From DATBVX01 sp963705495 (GTDB taxonomy: Bacteria > Pseudomonadota > Gammaproteobacteria > Steroidobacterales > Steroidobacteraceae): a DNA stretch of 64,000 bases. Within the stretch, counting starts at the first letter, position 1. Every line of letters begins with the position of its first letter. The notes below the pieces were generated by a model. It did no database searches and was not told the DNA's origin. It saw only the letters and a list, made by a program, of their open reading frames with translations. Both the position numbers and the translations under genes were made by a program. Below are positions 1-8,849 of this stretch, piece after piece. The stretch lies in contig CAVPJQ010000012.1 of NCBI GenBank assembly GCA_963705495.1, positions 248,001-312,000 on the forward strand, given 5' to 3'.

Positions 1-1082
1 GTTTCGTGTTTCGCGACGCTGCGCAGGCAGCGGCGCGCTTCGCCGAGACGGAACCCGGCAACATCTATTCGCGTTTCACGAATCCGACTGTGCGCTGTTT
101 CGAGGAACGTCTCGCAGCGCTTGAAGGCGGCGCCGCTTGTGTCGCGACTGCGTCGGGAATGGGCGCGATCCTCTCGATGCTCATGGCGCTGCTCAAGAGC
201 GGCGACCACATCGTGTGTTCGGACAGCGTATTCGGTTCGACCATCACGCTGCTCAATCGCTTCTTTGCGAAGTTCGGCGTTTCGACTACGTATGTTTCGC
301 CCGATCCGCCCGAAAACTGGCGCAGTGCCATCCGGCCGAACACGCGCTTGCTGTATCTCGAAACTCCTTCCAATCCCCTCGCGGGGATCGCGGACATCCG
401 CGCCATCGCCGCGATTGCGCGCGAGGCCGGGTGTCTGCTCGCAGTCGACAACTGCTTTTGCACGCCAGCGTTACAGAAACCCTTCGAACTCGGCGCGCAA
501 CTCGTGATTCATTCCGCCACCAAGTATCTGGATGGTCAGGGTCGTTGCGTCGGCGGCGCGGTGGTCGGCGATCGCGAGCTCGTGGGGCGTGAGGTGTTCG
601 GCTTCATGCGCAGTGCCGGGCCGAGCATGAGCCCGTTCAACGCGTGGGTATTTCTAAAGGGACTCGAGACTCTGAGCCTGCGCATGCATGCACACTCGCG
701 CAGTGCGCTCGACATCGCGACCTGGCTGGAAAAACAAGCGCGCATTCGCAAAGTGTTCTATGCGGGGCTGCCCTCGCATCCTCAGCACGCTCTCGCGCGC
801 GCACAGCAATCGGCGTTCGGCGGCATCGTGTCGTTCGAAGTGGAGGGCGGCCAGGCAGCCGCCTGGCGGTTCATCGATGCCACCCGGCTCATGTCGATCA
901 CCGCGAACCTGGGCGATGCCAAGACTACGATCACGCATCCGGCCACCACGACTCACGCGCGCATCAGCGCGGAGGAACGTCAGCGCGCCGGGATCACAGC
1001 GGGTCTGCTTCGCATCTCGGTCGGACTCGAGGACGTTGCGGATCTCAAGGCGGACGTCCAGCGCGGATTGTCCGCGCTCTAA
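1..1082 (+). CDS. metZ: O-succinylhomoserine sulfhydrylase MetZ, 5' end missing
   Basis: PLP enzyme of the Cys/Met metabolism family. It most resembles O-succinylhomoserine sulfhydrylase, which makes homocysteine from O-succinylhomoserine and sulfide in cytoplasmic methionine synthesis. Visible blocks are YSRFTNPTVR near residue 21 of the visible part, TASGMGAI near 49 and HSATKYLDGQGR near 169, whose Lys (about 173) should bind PLP. The gene runs off the left edge: the frame is open to base 3, and the first in-frame GTG (base 6) lies inside the conserved VFRDAAQAAARFA block. The true start is therefore roughly 45-50 residues upstream. The C-terminus is complete. Cystathionine gamma-synthase or lyase are close relatives and cannot be excluded by motif alone. 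Confidence 0.8.
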   Translation, partial: FVFRDAAQAAARFAETEPGNIYSRFTNPTVRCFEERLAALEGGAACVATASGMGAILSMLMALLKSGDHIVCSDSVFGSTITLLNRFFAKFGVSTTYVSPDPPENWRSAIRPNTRLLYLETPSNPLAGIADIRAIAAIAREAGCLLAVDNCFCTPALQKPFELGAQLVIHSATKYLDGQGRCVGGAVVGDRELVGREVFGFMRSAGPSMSPFNAWVFLKGLETLSLRMHAHSRSALDIATWLEKQARIRKVFYAGLPSHPQHALARAQQSAFGGIVSFEVEGGQAAAWRFIDATRLMSITANLGDAKTTITHPATTTHARISAEERQRAGITAGLLRISVGLEDVADLKADVQRGLSAL

Positions 1083-1097
1083 GATCGCTGCAAGCCC

Positions 1098-2432
1098 TTA
1101 GTCGGGCAGAGGCAAACCGCGCGTCTCGACGATCCGGCGGGTGCCGATCAGTGCGACCGCCGGAATCACGGCCACCCAAAGCAGGATCTGCAGCAGCGCG
1201 ACGGTTGAACCGCCCGCGTGTGCCGACACCGCCCCAACCAAAAATGCACCACCTGCAGTGAGGAGGCGGCCCGAGTTGTAGCAGACGCCACTCCCCAGCG
1301 CGCGCAGCCGCGTGGGAAAGAGCTCCGGCAGATAGAAGATGAAAGCTGCGAAGATTCCATAGACGCCGATCCCGAGAGCGAGGAAGCCGCGCACGCGTGA
1401 GTGCGGTTCCAGCTCAAGTCCAAACACGCCGAGGATCGCGAGCAGCGTGAGCAGATAGTAAAGGGCGAACATCGCGCGCCGGCCGAATTGCTTGGCCAAC
1501 GGGATGGCGAGCAGTGCCCCGATCAGTCCGCCGATGTTGAACCAGTTGGAAGCCTCGGCTTTCCATTGCTCGGCAAGCACTTGGGTTGCCGCCGCGTCGA
1601 GTCCACTCAGCAGCGCGTGATCGTGCGCCAGGCTCGACGACAGGAGAGGCGAGAACGCGCCGATCGTCCACCAGGTCAACAGCGCCGTGACGGACGTGAA
1701 CAGGCCGCTGATCGTTCCCGGGCGGAGTGAATCGGAAAAAAGTGCTCCCGGCTTTGGCGGGGCTTCGAGTTTCGCGGCACGCTGCCAGCGCTCCGGTTCG
1801 TGCAGGAACCAGCGCACCAGGATCGCGAGTGTTGCCGGCATCAGGCCGCAGAGAAAAACGTAGCGCCACGATGTTTCGGGCGAGGAGGCGAGCCATACGC
1901 CCGCGATCTGGTAGTTGAGGAATCCGGCGAGAGCGAAGCCGAGTGGCGAGGATGTGAAGAGGATCGTGCCGGCTTCCACGCGTCGCGAGTCGGGCACCGC
2001 CTCCGCGACCAGCGCCGCGCCCACCGCCCATTCACCACCGATGCCGAGACTGGCGATGGCGCGAAATGCGGCGAGTTGCCAGATGTCCTGGGCCAGAGCG
2101 CAGAGCGCGGTTCCCACGCTGTAGACAAGGATCGTGATCAGCAGCGTCCGTTGCCGTCCGATCCGATCCGCAACGAGACCAAACAAGAGTCCGCCGCTCG
2201 CCCAGCCGACCAGCAGGATCGCCGTGATGATGCCCGTCCACAGGAAGGTCGCCGAGCGCGCATCTGCTGAGCCAGGGTCGAGCCCAAGCAACACTGGCAC
2301 GCAATTCGGCGCGACGAAGTTGAAGAGCAACGCATCGAAAACGTCGAATCCCCACCCGCACCAGGCGGCGAAGATCACGAGCCATTGATAGCGTGTCAGA
2401 CCGAGCACGCGTGAGGCATTCCCGCGAACCAT
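1098..2432 (-). CDS. MFS transporter, sugar/organic-acid type
   Basis: Inner-membrane secondary transporter of about 444 residues with some 12 hydrophobic segments. The loop motif GLVADRIGRQRT after helix 2 is the major facilitator signature (G-x-x-x-D-R-x-G-R-R), and the SLGIGGEWAVGAALVAE block in helix 4 resembles the sugar porter and metabolite:H+ symporter groups. The long hydrophilic stretch between helices 6 and 7 (HEPERW onwards) is also typical. An in-frame GTG at 2504 would add 24 basic residues, but the ATG at 2432 places the first helix (YQWLVIFAAWCGWGFDVFDA) at the usual distance. It converges on metZ with a 15-base gap and shows no terminator there. The substrate cannot be read from the sequence. 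Confidence 0.75.
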   Translation of the reverse strand: MVRGNASRVLGLTRYQWLVIFAAWCGWGFDVFDALLFNFVAPNCVPVLLGLDPGSADARSATFLWTGIITAILLVGWASGGLLFGLVADRIGRQRTLLITILVYSVGTALCALAQDIWQLAAFRAIASLGIGGEWAVGAALVAEAVPDSRRVEAGTILFTSSPLGFALAGFLNYQIAGVWLASSPETSWRYVFLCGLMPATLAILVRWFLHEPERWQRAAKLEAPPKPGALFSDSLRPGTISGLFTSVTALLTWWTIGAFSPLLSSSLAHDHALLSGLDAAATQVLAEQWKAEASNWFNIGGLIGALLAIPLAKQFGRRAMFALYYLLTLLAILGVFGLELEPHSRVRGFLALGIGVYGIFAAFIFYLPELFPTRLRALGSGVCYNSGRLLTAGGAFLVGAVSAHAGGSTVALLQILLWVAVIPAVALIGTRRIVETRGLPLPD

Positions 2433-2663
2433 CGATCTGCTAGCACTCGCGTCACGGCGCTGCCAAAGCCGCGGTTTTGAGAACTGTATAACGAATTCCA
2501 ACACCCAACGCGTGCGGCAAGATATACATCACAGTGCCCGGGGCCGCGCGGAGTAAGTTGCGTCCCATGGCAGCGAACTTTCGGGTACCGCGGTGAGACA
2601 TACAAGGTATGCGCTACAGATACCCCATAGAGGTGCACGGCAGAGTGCGGAGGTGAGCGTTCG

Positions 2664-3293
2664 ATGAGCGGCGATGGCTCCAGGCACAAGGTAATTGCAG
2701 TGGGCAATCTGCAGGAGTTTTTTCGTGACGCATTGAACGCGGCAATGTCCCACCAGAAGCTCTCGGTCCGCGATCATACCGAACATTACGTCGTGAACCT
2801 GCTGACGTTGTTCTCGCGCACGGATGCGCTGTATGAGACGACACCGAAGGGCGCGAGACTCAAGCCGCTGGTCGTCATGCTGGCGGAGGCGCTGGATGCG
2901 CCCAGCGCCACTGAGCGCAATCGCGGGTTGCAACGGCTCGGCGATGTCTCGCTCTTCATCGCGGGCTTCTTTGCGGGAAGCTTTGCCCGCAAGCTGATCG
3001 ATATCGACTATCACATCGCGATGGGCGGACGTGCTTACGGATCGCTTGCGGATTCTCTCGGGCGCGGCCGTGAGCAGTCTCTCGCCGGCGTTTTTGCCGA
3101 GCTGGCGCAGAAGTTCCAGCGCCTGGTGGACGCACTCAATGAAGTGAGCGAGCTGTCCCACACCCATAGCGCCCGGGACATCCTGCGGCTCTACGAGATC
3201 TGGATGAAGACCGGCAGCCGGCGCGCACAGATGCTGCTGCGTCGACTGGGGGTCGAGCCGACCGCAGCCGCGGTCACGAGCTTCCAGCACTGA
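2664..3293 (+). CDS. Conserved-looking protein of unknown function, first of a pair
   Basis: 209 residues, not recognised. There is no signal peptide and no clear membrane helix; the strongest hydrophobic patch (LFIAGFFAGSFA, about residues 94-105) is short. The rest is mostly predicted helix with many charged residues, and the C-terminal LRLYEIWMKTGSRRAQMLLRR region is strongly basic. The stop codon lies two bases before the ATG of the next gene, so the two are very probably cotranscribed and may be translationally coupled. Codon use and GC match neighbouring core genes, so nothing suggests recent transfer. A cytoplasmic partner of the following protein is the only role that context allows. 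Confidence 0.6.
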   Translation: MSGDGSRHKVIAVGNLQEFFRDALNAAMSHQKLSVRDHTEHYVVNLLTLFSRTDALYETTPKGARLKPLVVMLAEALDAPSATERNRGLQRLGDVSLFIAGFFAGSFARKLIDIDYHIAMGGRAYGSLADSLGRGREQSLAGVFAELAQKFQRLVDALNEVSELSHTHSARDILRLYEIWMKTGSRRAQMLLRRLGVEPTAAAVTSFQH

Positions 3294-3295
3294 CC

Positions 3296-3961
3296 ATGCT
3301 GCTCCGGGAGCTGCAAGCGCTGCTCGGGCGGATCTACGACATCCGCATCGAGCACGACATCTACGAATTCCTGGTCACCGACCGGCGCCAGCTCGCGCCT
3401 GTCGCACAGCGCGTTTCGCACACGCAGCCGGATGAGGAACTGCTGGTGAGTGAGGTCGGTGGCGATGTTTGCATGTCGCTGTTCCTCGATCGCTCGCTCC
3501 TGGAACGGCTGACCCACGCCGATCCGATGCGCGAGCTCAACTCCCGGAATCTTGCGGATTACTGGACTGCGCTCGAGGGCGTGAGCCACTTCCAATACCT
3601 CGCGTGGAACGCAGCACTCGATCGGGGCGTTGCGATTCACGAGCTCGAGATGCAGGCGGAGGTGGATAAGTACGCGACGACGCTGTTCCTGCTGGGCGAG
3701 CAACGTGACGGGCGCTTTCCACTCCTGCTGCACCATTGCCTGTTCGAGCTCGCGCGGTTGGATCGATCACTTGCGAAGCCCGGCGCCGATCTCTATGCGT
3801 CGGCGAATCGGTACGCCGCCAAGTTCTGCCGGGGACTGGAGCGAAGATTCCTGAAACGTGGTCGGCTGCGGTGCGAGGCGTTGATCCGCGAACTCAGGCA
3901 TTTCTATCGCCTGACCCACGGGCACAAGATCCGGCATATCGAAGCTGCGCCGGTTGGGTAG
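3296..3961 (+). CDS. Conserved-looking protein of unknown function, second of a pair
   Basis: 221 residues, not recognised. It is soluble and mostly helical. A well-ordered N-terminal section (LRELQALLGRIYDIRIEHDI) is followed by an acidic block (QPDEELLVSEVGGDVCMSLF) and a central ADYWTALEGVSHFQYLAWNA segment with aromatic residues and a His. A region near ELEMQAEVDKY carries several acidic residues that could form a metal or partner site, but no catalytic motif is evident. The C-terminus is basic (RRFLKRGRLR, HGHKIRHIEA). It starts two bases after the preceding gene stops. The next gene is convergent and begins nine bases beyond the stop. Confidence 0.6.
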   Translation: MLLRELQALLGRIYDIRIEHDIYEFLVTDRRQLAPVAQRVSHTQPDEELLVSEVGGDVCMSLFLDRSLLERLTHADPMRELNSRNLADYWTALEGVSHFQYLAWNAALDRGVAIHELEMQAEVDKYATTLFLLGEQRDGRFPLLLHHCLFELARLDRSLAKPGADLYASANRYAAKFCRGLERRFLKRGRLRCEALIRELRHFYRLTHGHKIRHIEAAPVG

Positions 3962-3970
3962 CCGGGGTCA

Positions 3971-4276
3971 CTACTGGCGCTGCTTCTTCAGTTCGATCCA
4001 CTTCGAGAGCGCCCGCAGATCCTTCTTGCGAGGCTTGCGGTTCTTGTCGATCACGCCACTGTCGTACGGGTTGTAGCCGCACTTCGCGGCAAAGGCATTG
4101 AGACGAGCGTTGGCACGCGGGTGGTTGAGGGCTTCGTCGAGCGCCAGGCCCGGATGATCGAGCGCCTCGCCGCTCCACGTGTCCCAGACCGCATTACCGC
4201 GATCATCGAAACGGACGTGTCCGGAGGGTTCGTCCTCAAAAGGCGTGGACTGCCAGCCGTTCTTGTCGTTATGCAT
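3971..4276 (-). CDS. Small hydrophilic conserved hypothetical protein
   Basis: 101 residues, not recognised. Features are an acidic, aromatic N-terminal half (two Trp in GNAVWDTWSGEALDHPG) and a strongly basic tail (NRKPRKKDLRALSKWIELKK). This resembles small nucleic-acid- or ribosome-associated proteins, but no named domain is visible. The ATG at 4276 is preferred over in-frame upstream starts because the protein then opens with a compact MHNDKNGWQST, and a weak purine stretch (AGAAGAA) lies upstream. It converges with the unknown pair to its left. No signal peptide or membrane helix. Confidence 0.5.
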   Translation of the reverse strand: MHNDKNGWQSTPFEDEPSGHVRFDDRGNAVWDTWSGEALDHPGLALDEALNHPRANARLNAFAAKCGYNPYDSGVIDKNRKPRKKDLRALSKWIELKKQRQ

Positions 4277-4399
4277 CGTTGTTCTTCTGTCTGCTGGCAT
4301 CGCTGGTGCGGCGATGCCATTCCCCTCGATGCGAGGCAGCCTACCCAATCAACGTGAAGCAGGTCGTGCGGCGTCTCACGAAATGCTGACGTGTTTCAC

Positions 4400-4438
4400 G
4401 CCGGGCTTGACTTAATCGGGCAGAAAACAAAGCCCGGC
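4400..4438 (-). repeat. Hairpin just downstream of the NUDIX gene
   Basis: Perfect 9-base inverted repeat (GCCGGGCTT at 4400-4408 and its complement at 4430-4438) with a 21-base loop, seven bases past the stop codon of the minus-strand NUDIX gene. It may end that transcript, but no T-tract follows on the minus strand, so a factor-dependent or repeat-type role is equally possible. Confidence 0.35.
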
Positions 4439-4445
4439 GCGGTAT

Positions 4446-4967
4446 TCAACTTCGGAGGAGATTCGCCGCACGACATAGTGCAACCACTGTCTTGCCGTCG
4501 GTAATGTCGCCATCGAGAGCGCGCGCGAGGGCTTCCTGGAGTGCAACCCAGCTGGTCTCGAACACCTCGGCGGCTTCCGGTGTGGCGGCCCGCCGCTCGA
4601 GCTTGCGCGCCAGAAACAGGTGCACGACTTCGGTAAATACGCCCGGTGAGCTGATGACGGTCCCGAGCGGCTGCCACTCGAGCGCGCTGACTCCGGCTTC
4701 CTCGGCGAGCTCGCGCTGCGCGGCGCTGAGTGGCGGTTCGCCACCGTCGAGTTTTCCAGCGGGCAGTTCCCAGAGCCAGCCGTCGGCCGCGTGTCGAAAC
4801 TGATGCAGCAAGCACACTCTGTCTTCGGCATCGAGCGCGACCACCGCAGCGCCGCCCGGATGATGGATGATCTCGAGCTCCTCCGTGACGCCGTTCGGAA
4901 GCGTTACGGTTTCCACGTTCACCGTAATTACTCGACCGCGAAACACCGTGCGCTGTTTGATCGTCAT
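4446..4967 (-). CDS. NUDIX hydrolase, ADP-ribose pyrophosphatase type
   Basis: 173-residue cytoplasmic hydrolase cleaving a nucleoside diphosphate linked to another group, most likely ADP-ribose or a nucleotide sugar. A complete NUDIX box is visible: G71, E77, then RELAEEAGV at about 85-93, with the metal-binding glutamates in place. The block ISSPGVFTEVVHLFLA downstream is usual in ADP-sugar pyrophosphatases (NudF/NudE-like), as is the N-terminal FRGRVITVNVETVTLPNG segment. Length is normal for that group. It is transcribed away from the helicase gene; the 230 bases between them should hold both promoters, but I see no strong consensus boxes. Confidence 0.8.
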   Translation of the reverse strand: MTIKQRTVFRGRVITVNVETVTLPNGVTEELEIIHHPGGAAVVALDAEDRVCLLHQFRHAADGWLWELPAGKLDGGEPPLSAAQRELAEEAGVSALEWQPLGTVISSPGVFTEVVHLFLARKLERRAATPEAAEVFETSWVALQEALARALDGDITDGKTVVALCRAANLLRS

Positions 4968-5197
4968 GAGTCTTCTGCGCGCCGACGCGCAGCGCTGGGA
5001 GGGCTCGTCGAGATGCGGCTCAGCGTTCTTGCACTTCGTCGACCATCGCGTGCCCCGAGAGTCGCTTGCGGATATGAGCCCAGGACAATCCGGCAGTGAG
5101 CACCAGGGCGGCGATTGTTGGGGTGACGCATCCTGCCAATCGGCGAGCCGAAGGTCATCTGGATAAACATACAGGTCCGAAGTAAAGTGCCACCTTC

Positions 5198-7270
5198 ATG
5201 CCGGCCAGCAGCTTTGAACGGCTCAACGAGATGCAGCGACGTGCTGTCGAGCACGGCCATGCGCGCGCCGCCGGCAGTGGCTGGGACTCGGGTCCGTTAC
5301 TCATCATCGCGGGCGCAGGCACCGGCAAGACCAACACGCTTGCCCATCGCGTGGCCTGGCTGGTGCTTGCGGGTGTCGAGCCGGATCGCATCCTGCTCCT
5401 GACCTTCACGCGGCGCGCGGCCCAGGAAATGACACGACGGACCCAGCGCATCGTCGATGCGTCGCTTCGGGAGCGTGCCGTGGCCAGTACCGGGGCGCAG
5501 TTACGCTGGGCAGGGACGTTTCACTCCATTGCCAACCGGCTGCTGCGCCAATACGCGCGCAATCTCGGCCTGGATCCAGGCTTCACGGTGCTCGATCGCG
5601 GCGACGCGGCCGACCTGATGGACGTCGTGCGTCACGAGCGTGGACTCTCGGGGCTCGCCAGGCGCTTTCCACGCAAGGACACGTGCCTTGCAATCTATTC
5701 GCACCGGGTGAACACGCAGTGCGAGCTCGAAGAGACGCTCCAGGAGCAGTTTCCCTGGTGTCTCGACTGGCACAGCGAGCTCAAGGGCCTCTACCGCGAC
5801 TACGTCGTGCGCAAGCAGGCGCACCATCTGCTCGACTACGACGACTTGCTGCTCTACTGGCACATTATGATGAGTGACGCGGCGCTGGCGCGCGCGGCAG
5901 GTGAGCAGTTCGACCATGTGCTCGTCGATGAGTACCAGGACACCAACACGCTCCAGGCGCAGATCCTCACCCATCTGAAGCCGGACGGGGCAGGGCTCGC
6001 GGTGGTGGGTGACGATGCGCAGGCGATCTATTCGTTTCGCGCTGCCACGGTCGAGAACATCCTGCAATTTCCCGCTGCGTTTGGCTCGGCGGGCACCACC
6101 GTCACGCTGGAGCGCAACTACCGCTCCACTCAACCGATCCTCGACGCCGCGAATGCCCTGATCGGCGAAGCCGCTCGCCAGCACCGCAAGGTGCTGCAAG
6201 CCGAGCGCGGCGGTGGCGAGAAGCCAGGGCTGATCAGCGTCCAGGATCTCAGGCAACAGGCTGAGCACGTCGTGGCGCGGATCCTCGCCAATCGCGAGGC
6301 GGGGCTCCTGCTGCGGCGCCAGGCGGTGCTGTTTCGCAGCTCCCACGACAGCGATCTGCTCGAGATCGAGCTCACGCGTCACAACATCCCGTTCGTGAAA
6401 TATGGCGGCCTCAGGTTTCTGGAGGCGGCACACGTCAAGGACCTGCTGTCGATCCTGCGCTGGGCGGACAACCCACGTAACGAGATCGCGGCCTTTCGCG
6501 TTCTGCAGCTCATGGACGGCGTTGGCCCGGCGAACGCCCGTCACAGCCTCGATGCCCTGGCGCGCGCGGGATTTGAGATGCGTACGCTGCGTGAAGCCGA
6601 AATCCCCGCGGCAGCGTCCGCGCAGTGGAATGCCCTCGCCGACCTGCTCGAGTCGCTGGGGAATCCTGCTGCGCCGTGGGCCGGGCAAACGCGCCAGGCA
6701 CGCCACTGGTACACGCCTTTGCTCGAGCAGCACTACGAATCGGCCTCAGTGCGCGCGGCGGACCTCGAGCAACTCGAGCAACTCTCCGCGCAATACCCGT
6801 CGCGCGAGCGCTTTCTCACCGAGCTGGCCCTCGACCCGCCCGAAGCCGCGGGTGATCGCGCCGGCCCACCACTCCTGGACGAGGACTACGTGATTCTCTC
6901 CACCGTGCATTCGGCCAAGGGCCAGGAATGGGACGCGGTGTACGTGCTGAATGTCACTGATGGGAGCTTCCCATCCGAGTTCGCAGGCGGTAAGGCGGAA
7001 CAGATCGAAGAGGAACGCCGGCTTCTGTACGTCGCGATTACGCGCGCCCGATCACAGCTCGAATTGATCCATCCCCTGCGTTTTCACATCACGCAGCAGC
7101 CGCGCCTCGGAGATAAGCATGTGTATGGGGCCCGCAGTCGTTTTCTCACGGAGCGCGTGCTCGCCTGCTTTCGCCAGGAAGCGGCACAGATCGAGGCAGC
7201 AACCGATGCGTGTCTGCCTGCGGCGACAGTGCGCGTCGATGCGGCTGCGCGTTTGCGAGATCTCTGGTAA
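5198..7270 (+). CDS. UvrD/Rep-family superfamily 1 ATP-dependent DNA helicase
   Basis: 690-residue 3'-5' DNA helicase. Motifs run in the expected order: Q-type LNEMQRRAV (about 9-17), Walker A GAGTGKT (39-45), Ia LLTFTRRAAQEM, II VDEYQDTN, III VVGDDAQAIYSFR, IV ERNYRS, V STVHSAKGQEWDAV and VI EERRLLYVAITRA. All ATPase and DNA-contact motifs look intact. It is shorter than E. coli UvrD or Rep (about 670-720) only at the C-terminus, with no RecB-type nuclease domain. It may act in DNA repair, replication restart or removal of bound proteins. Which paralogue it is (UvrD, Rep or a third helicase) cannot be decided from one gene. The ATG at 5198 precedes the Q motif at normal spacing. Confidence 0.88.
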   Translation: MPASSFERLNEMQRRAVEHGHARAAGSGWDSGPLLIIAGAGTGKTNTLAHRVAWLVLAGVEPDRILLLTFTRRAAQEMTRRTQRIVDASLRERAVASTGAQLRWAGTFHSIANRLLRQYARNLGLDPGFTVLDRGDAADLMDVVRHERGLSGLARRFPRKDTCLAIYSHRVNTQCELEETLQEQFPWCLDWHSELKGLYRDYVVRKQAHHLLDYDDLLLYWHIMMSDAALARAAGEQFDHVLVDEYQDTNTLQAQILTHLKPDGAGLAVVGDDAQAIYSFRAATVENILQFPAAFGSAGTTVTLERNYRSTQPILDAANALIGEAARQHRKVLQAERGGGEKPGLISVQDLRQQAEHVVARILANREAGLLLRRQAVLFRSSHDSDLLEIELTRHNIPFVKYGGLRFLEAAHVKDLLSILRWADNPRNEIAAFRVLQLMDGVGPANARHSLDALARAGFEMRTLREAEIPAAASAQWNALADLLESLGNPAAPWAGQTRQARHWYTPLLEQHYESASVRAADLEQLEQLSAQYPSRERFLTELALDPPEAAGDRAGPPLLDEDYVILSTVHSAKGQEWDAVYVLNVTDGSFPSEFAGGKAEQIEEERRLLYVAITRARSQLELIHPLRFHITQQPRLGDKHVYGARSRFLTERVLACFRQEAAQIEAATDACLPAATVRVDAAARLRDLW

Positions 7271-7339
7271 ACGTTAAGGCGTCGTTCAGCCTCTGCAACT
7301 CATCGTATCCGGAATATCGCGATCGGAGCCGCAACTCAT

Positions 7340-7921
7340 ATGACACACGCTGTTCGCAGAATTGGCCTCGTTCTTTCAGTGCTGGTGCTGATGCCTTTGC
7401 TCGTATCGGCGGCGGACAAGACCGATCCGAAAAAGCGCACCACCTACAAGCAGGACGAAGTGATGACGGAAGCTGAGAACTTCTTCGGCAAGGGTGCCAA
7501 GGGAATTGCGGACGTAATCCAGAAGGCCTTCAAGGATCAGGGCGAACCAAATGCCTTCATCGCAGGCGAGGAGGCCGGTGGCGCGGTCGGCGTCGGCGTG
7601 CGCTACGGCAAGGGCACGCTCAAGTCCTATGGCGGCGGCTCACGTCCCGTCTACTGGCAGGGACCATCGATTGGTTTCGATATCGGCGGCAACGCTGCCA
7701 AGACCTTCATCCTGATCTACAACCTCAAGGATCAGCACACGCTCTTTCAACGCTTCCCGGGGGTCGAAGGGAGCCTGTACTTCGTCGGCGGCGCCGGCTT
7801 GAACTACGCGCGCACCGACGGCATCACAGTGGCGCCGGTACGGCTCGGCGTTGGCTGGCGCCAGGGCGCCAGCGTTGGCTACATCCACTTCACCGAGCAG
7901 AAATCGCTGAATCCGTTCTAG
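7340..7921 (+). CDS. Exported DUF1134 (EipA-like) envelope protein
   Basis: 193 residues with a clear Sec signal peptide (RRIGLVLSVLVLMPLLVSAA, cleaved near residue 24). The mature part matches my recollection of DUF1134: EAENFFGKGAKGIADVIQK, then Gly-rich strands with GPSIGFDIGGNAAKTFILIYNL and a final GVGWRQGASVGYIHFT. In alphaproteobacteria the family member EipA supports envelope integrity; a periplasmic role here is inferred from that and from the signal peptide. It ends immediately before the convergent stop of the methyltransferase gene, with no spacer. Confidence 0.75.
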   Translation: MTHAVRRIGLVLSVLVLMPLLVSAADKTDPKKRTTYKQDEVMTEAENFFGKGAKGIADVIQKAFKDQGEPNAFIAGEEAGGAVGVGVRYGKGTLKSYGGGSRPVYWQGPSIGFDIGGNAAKTFILIYNLKDQHTLFQRFPGVEGSLYFVGGAGLNYARTDGITVAPVRLGVGWRQGASVGYIHFTEQKSLNPF

Positions 7922-8773
7922 CTACTGCGGCTTCACGAACTTCAGCGTCATCCGGTCGCTCTCGCCGATGGCGGCGTACTTTGCGCGGTCCTTGTCGCCC
8001 TCACGATATACGGGCGGCAGTGTCCAGACGCCTTTCTCGTAGTCTTTGGTGTCTTTGGGATTGGCGTTGATTTCGGACCTGTCCACCAGTTTGAACCCGA
8101 CGCTTTCGATCAACTTGATGGCGACATCCTCGTTGACGTAGCCACTCTTGGCCTTCGGATCCTGCGGCACGGCGGGATTGCCGCGATGCTCGACGACTCC
8201 CAGGACACCGCCTGGCTTCAGCGCCGTATACATGGCCTGGAAGGCCTTAGGTGCCCAGTCGCGCCCCATCCAGTTGTGGATGTTGCGGAAGGTGAGGACG
8301 AGATCCGCTGATCCGGGCGGCGCGACGTCGGTCGTGTCGGGGCCGAGCGCCGTGACGTTCACCTTGCCGTAAACATCCGGGCTCGAATCGATCTTCTTCT
8401 GGTAAGTGTCGCGAGTTGTCGCCACGTTGGGGTTCGACGCGTCCGGCGCGACTTGCGCCGCATAGTACTTGCCGTGATCACGGAGGATCGGTGCCAGGAC
8501 TTCGGTGTACCACCCGCCCGCGCCTGGCCAGATCTCGACGACGGTCATGTCCTCGCGCAGGCCGAAGAAGCTCAGGGTCTGCTTCGGGTGCCGATAGACA
8601 TCGCGCGCACGATTTGCCTCAGAGCGTTGCGGGCCCGCGAGCGCTGCGTCGATCGCTTTCGTGGTCGACGCGTCCGTCTGCGGGAGCCTCGGGCGCGACT
8701 GAGTTGCACAGGCGATCAGTAACAGACACGCGGCAAGCAGCGCGAGCGTTGAATTCCTTGATCCACGGGACAT
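7922..8773 (-). CDS. Exported class I SAM methyltransferase-like lipoprotein
   Basis: 283 residues. The N-terminus is a lipoprotein signal (LALLAACLLLIACATQ, lipobox LIAC), so the protein should sit in the periplasm on a membrane. The mature part holds a Rossmann methyltransferase core: MTVVEIWPGAGGWYTEVLAP as the SAM-binding glycine motif, then LVLTFRNIHNW and LKPGGVLGVVEHR. This matches a family of predicted methyltransferases that are oddly secreted, where SAM supply is unclear, so the activity is doubtful. The start at 8773 is chosen over a TTG at 8791 because AAGGAG sits about six bases upstream. It is separated from the RRM gene upstream by a strong terminator. Confidence 0.75.
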   Translation of the reverse strand: MSRGSRNSTLALLAACLLLIACATQSRPRLPQTDASTTKAIDAALAGPQRSEANRARDVYRHPKQTLSFFGLREDMTVVEIWPGAGGWYTEVLAPILRDHGKYYAAQVAPDASNPNVATTRDTYQKKIDSSPDVYGKVNVTALGPDTTDVAPPGSADLVLTFRNIHNWMGRDWAPKAFQAMYTALKPGGVLGVVEHRGNPAVPQDPKAKSGYVNEDVAIKLIESVGFKLVDRSEINANPKDTKDYEKGVWTLPPVYREGDKDRAKYAAIGESDRMTLKFVKPQ

Positions 8774-8789
8774 CTTCCGTCTCCTTCGC

Positions 8790-8819
8790 AAAAAAAGAAC
8801 CCCGCGCGTGGCGGGGTTC
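8790..8819 (-). terminator. Rho-independent terminator of the RRM gene
   Basis: Perfect 9-base stem (GAACCCCGC / GCGGGGTTC, 8797-8805 with 8811-8819) and a 5-base loop. On the minus strand it is followed directly by seven T residues (8796-8790). It lies 30 bases after the RRM gene stop and 16 bases before the next start, so it isolates the two genes. Confidence 0.9.
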
Positions 8820-8849
8820 CGAAGCTAGAAACCGTGTCAGTCGAGGCTG

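Noticed and set aside
4964..5260. A 98-residue minus-strand frame between NUDIX and helicase genes
   Set aside because: It overlaps the helicase start, has no domain pattern and no ribosome site.
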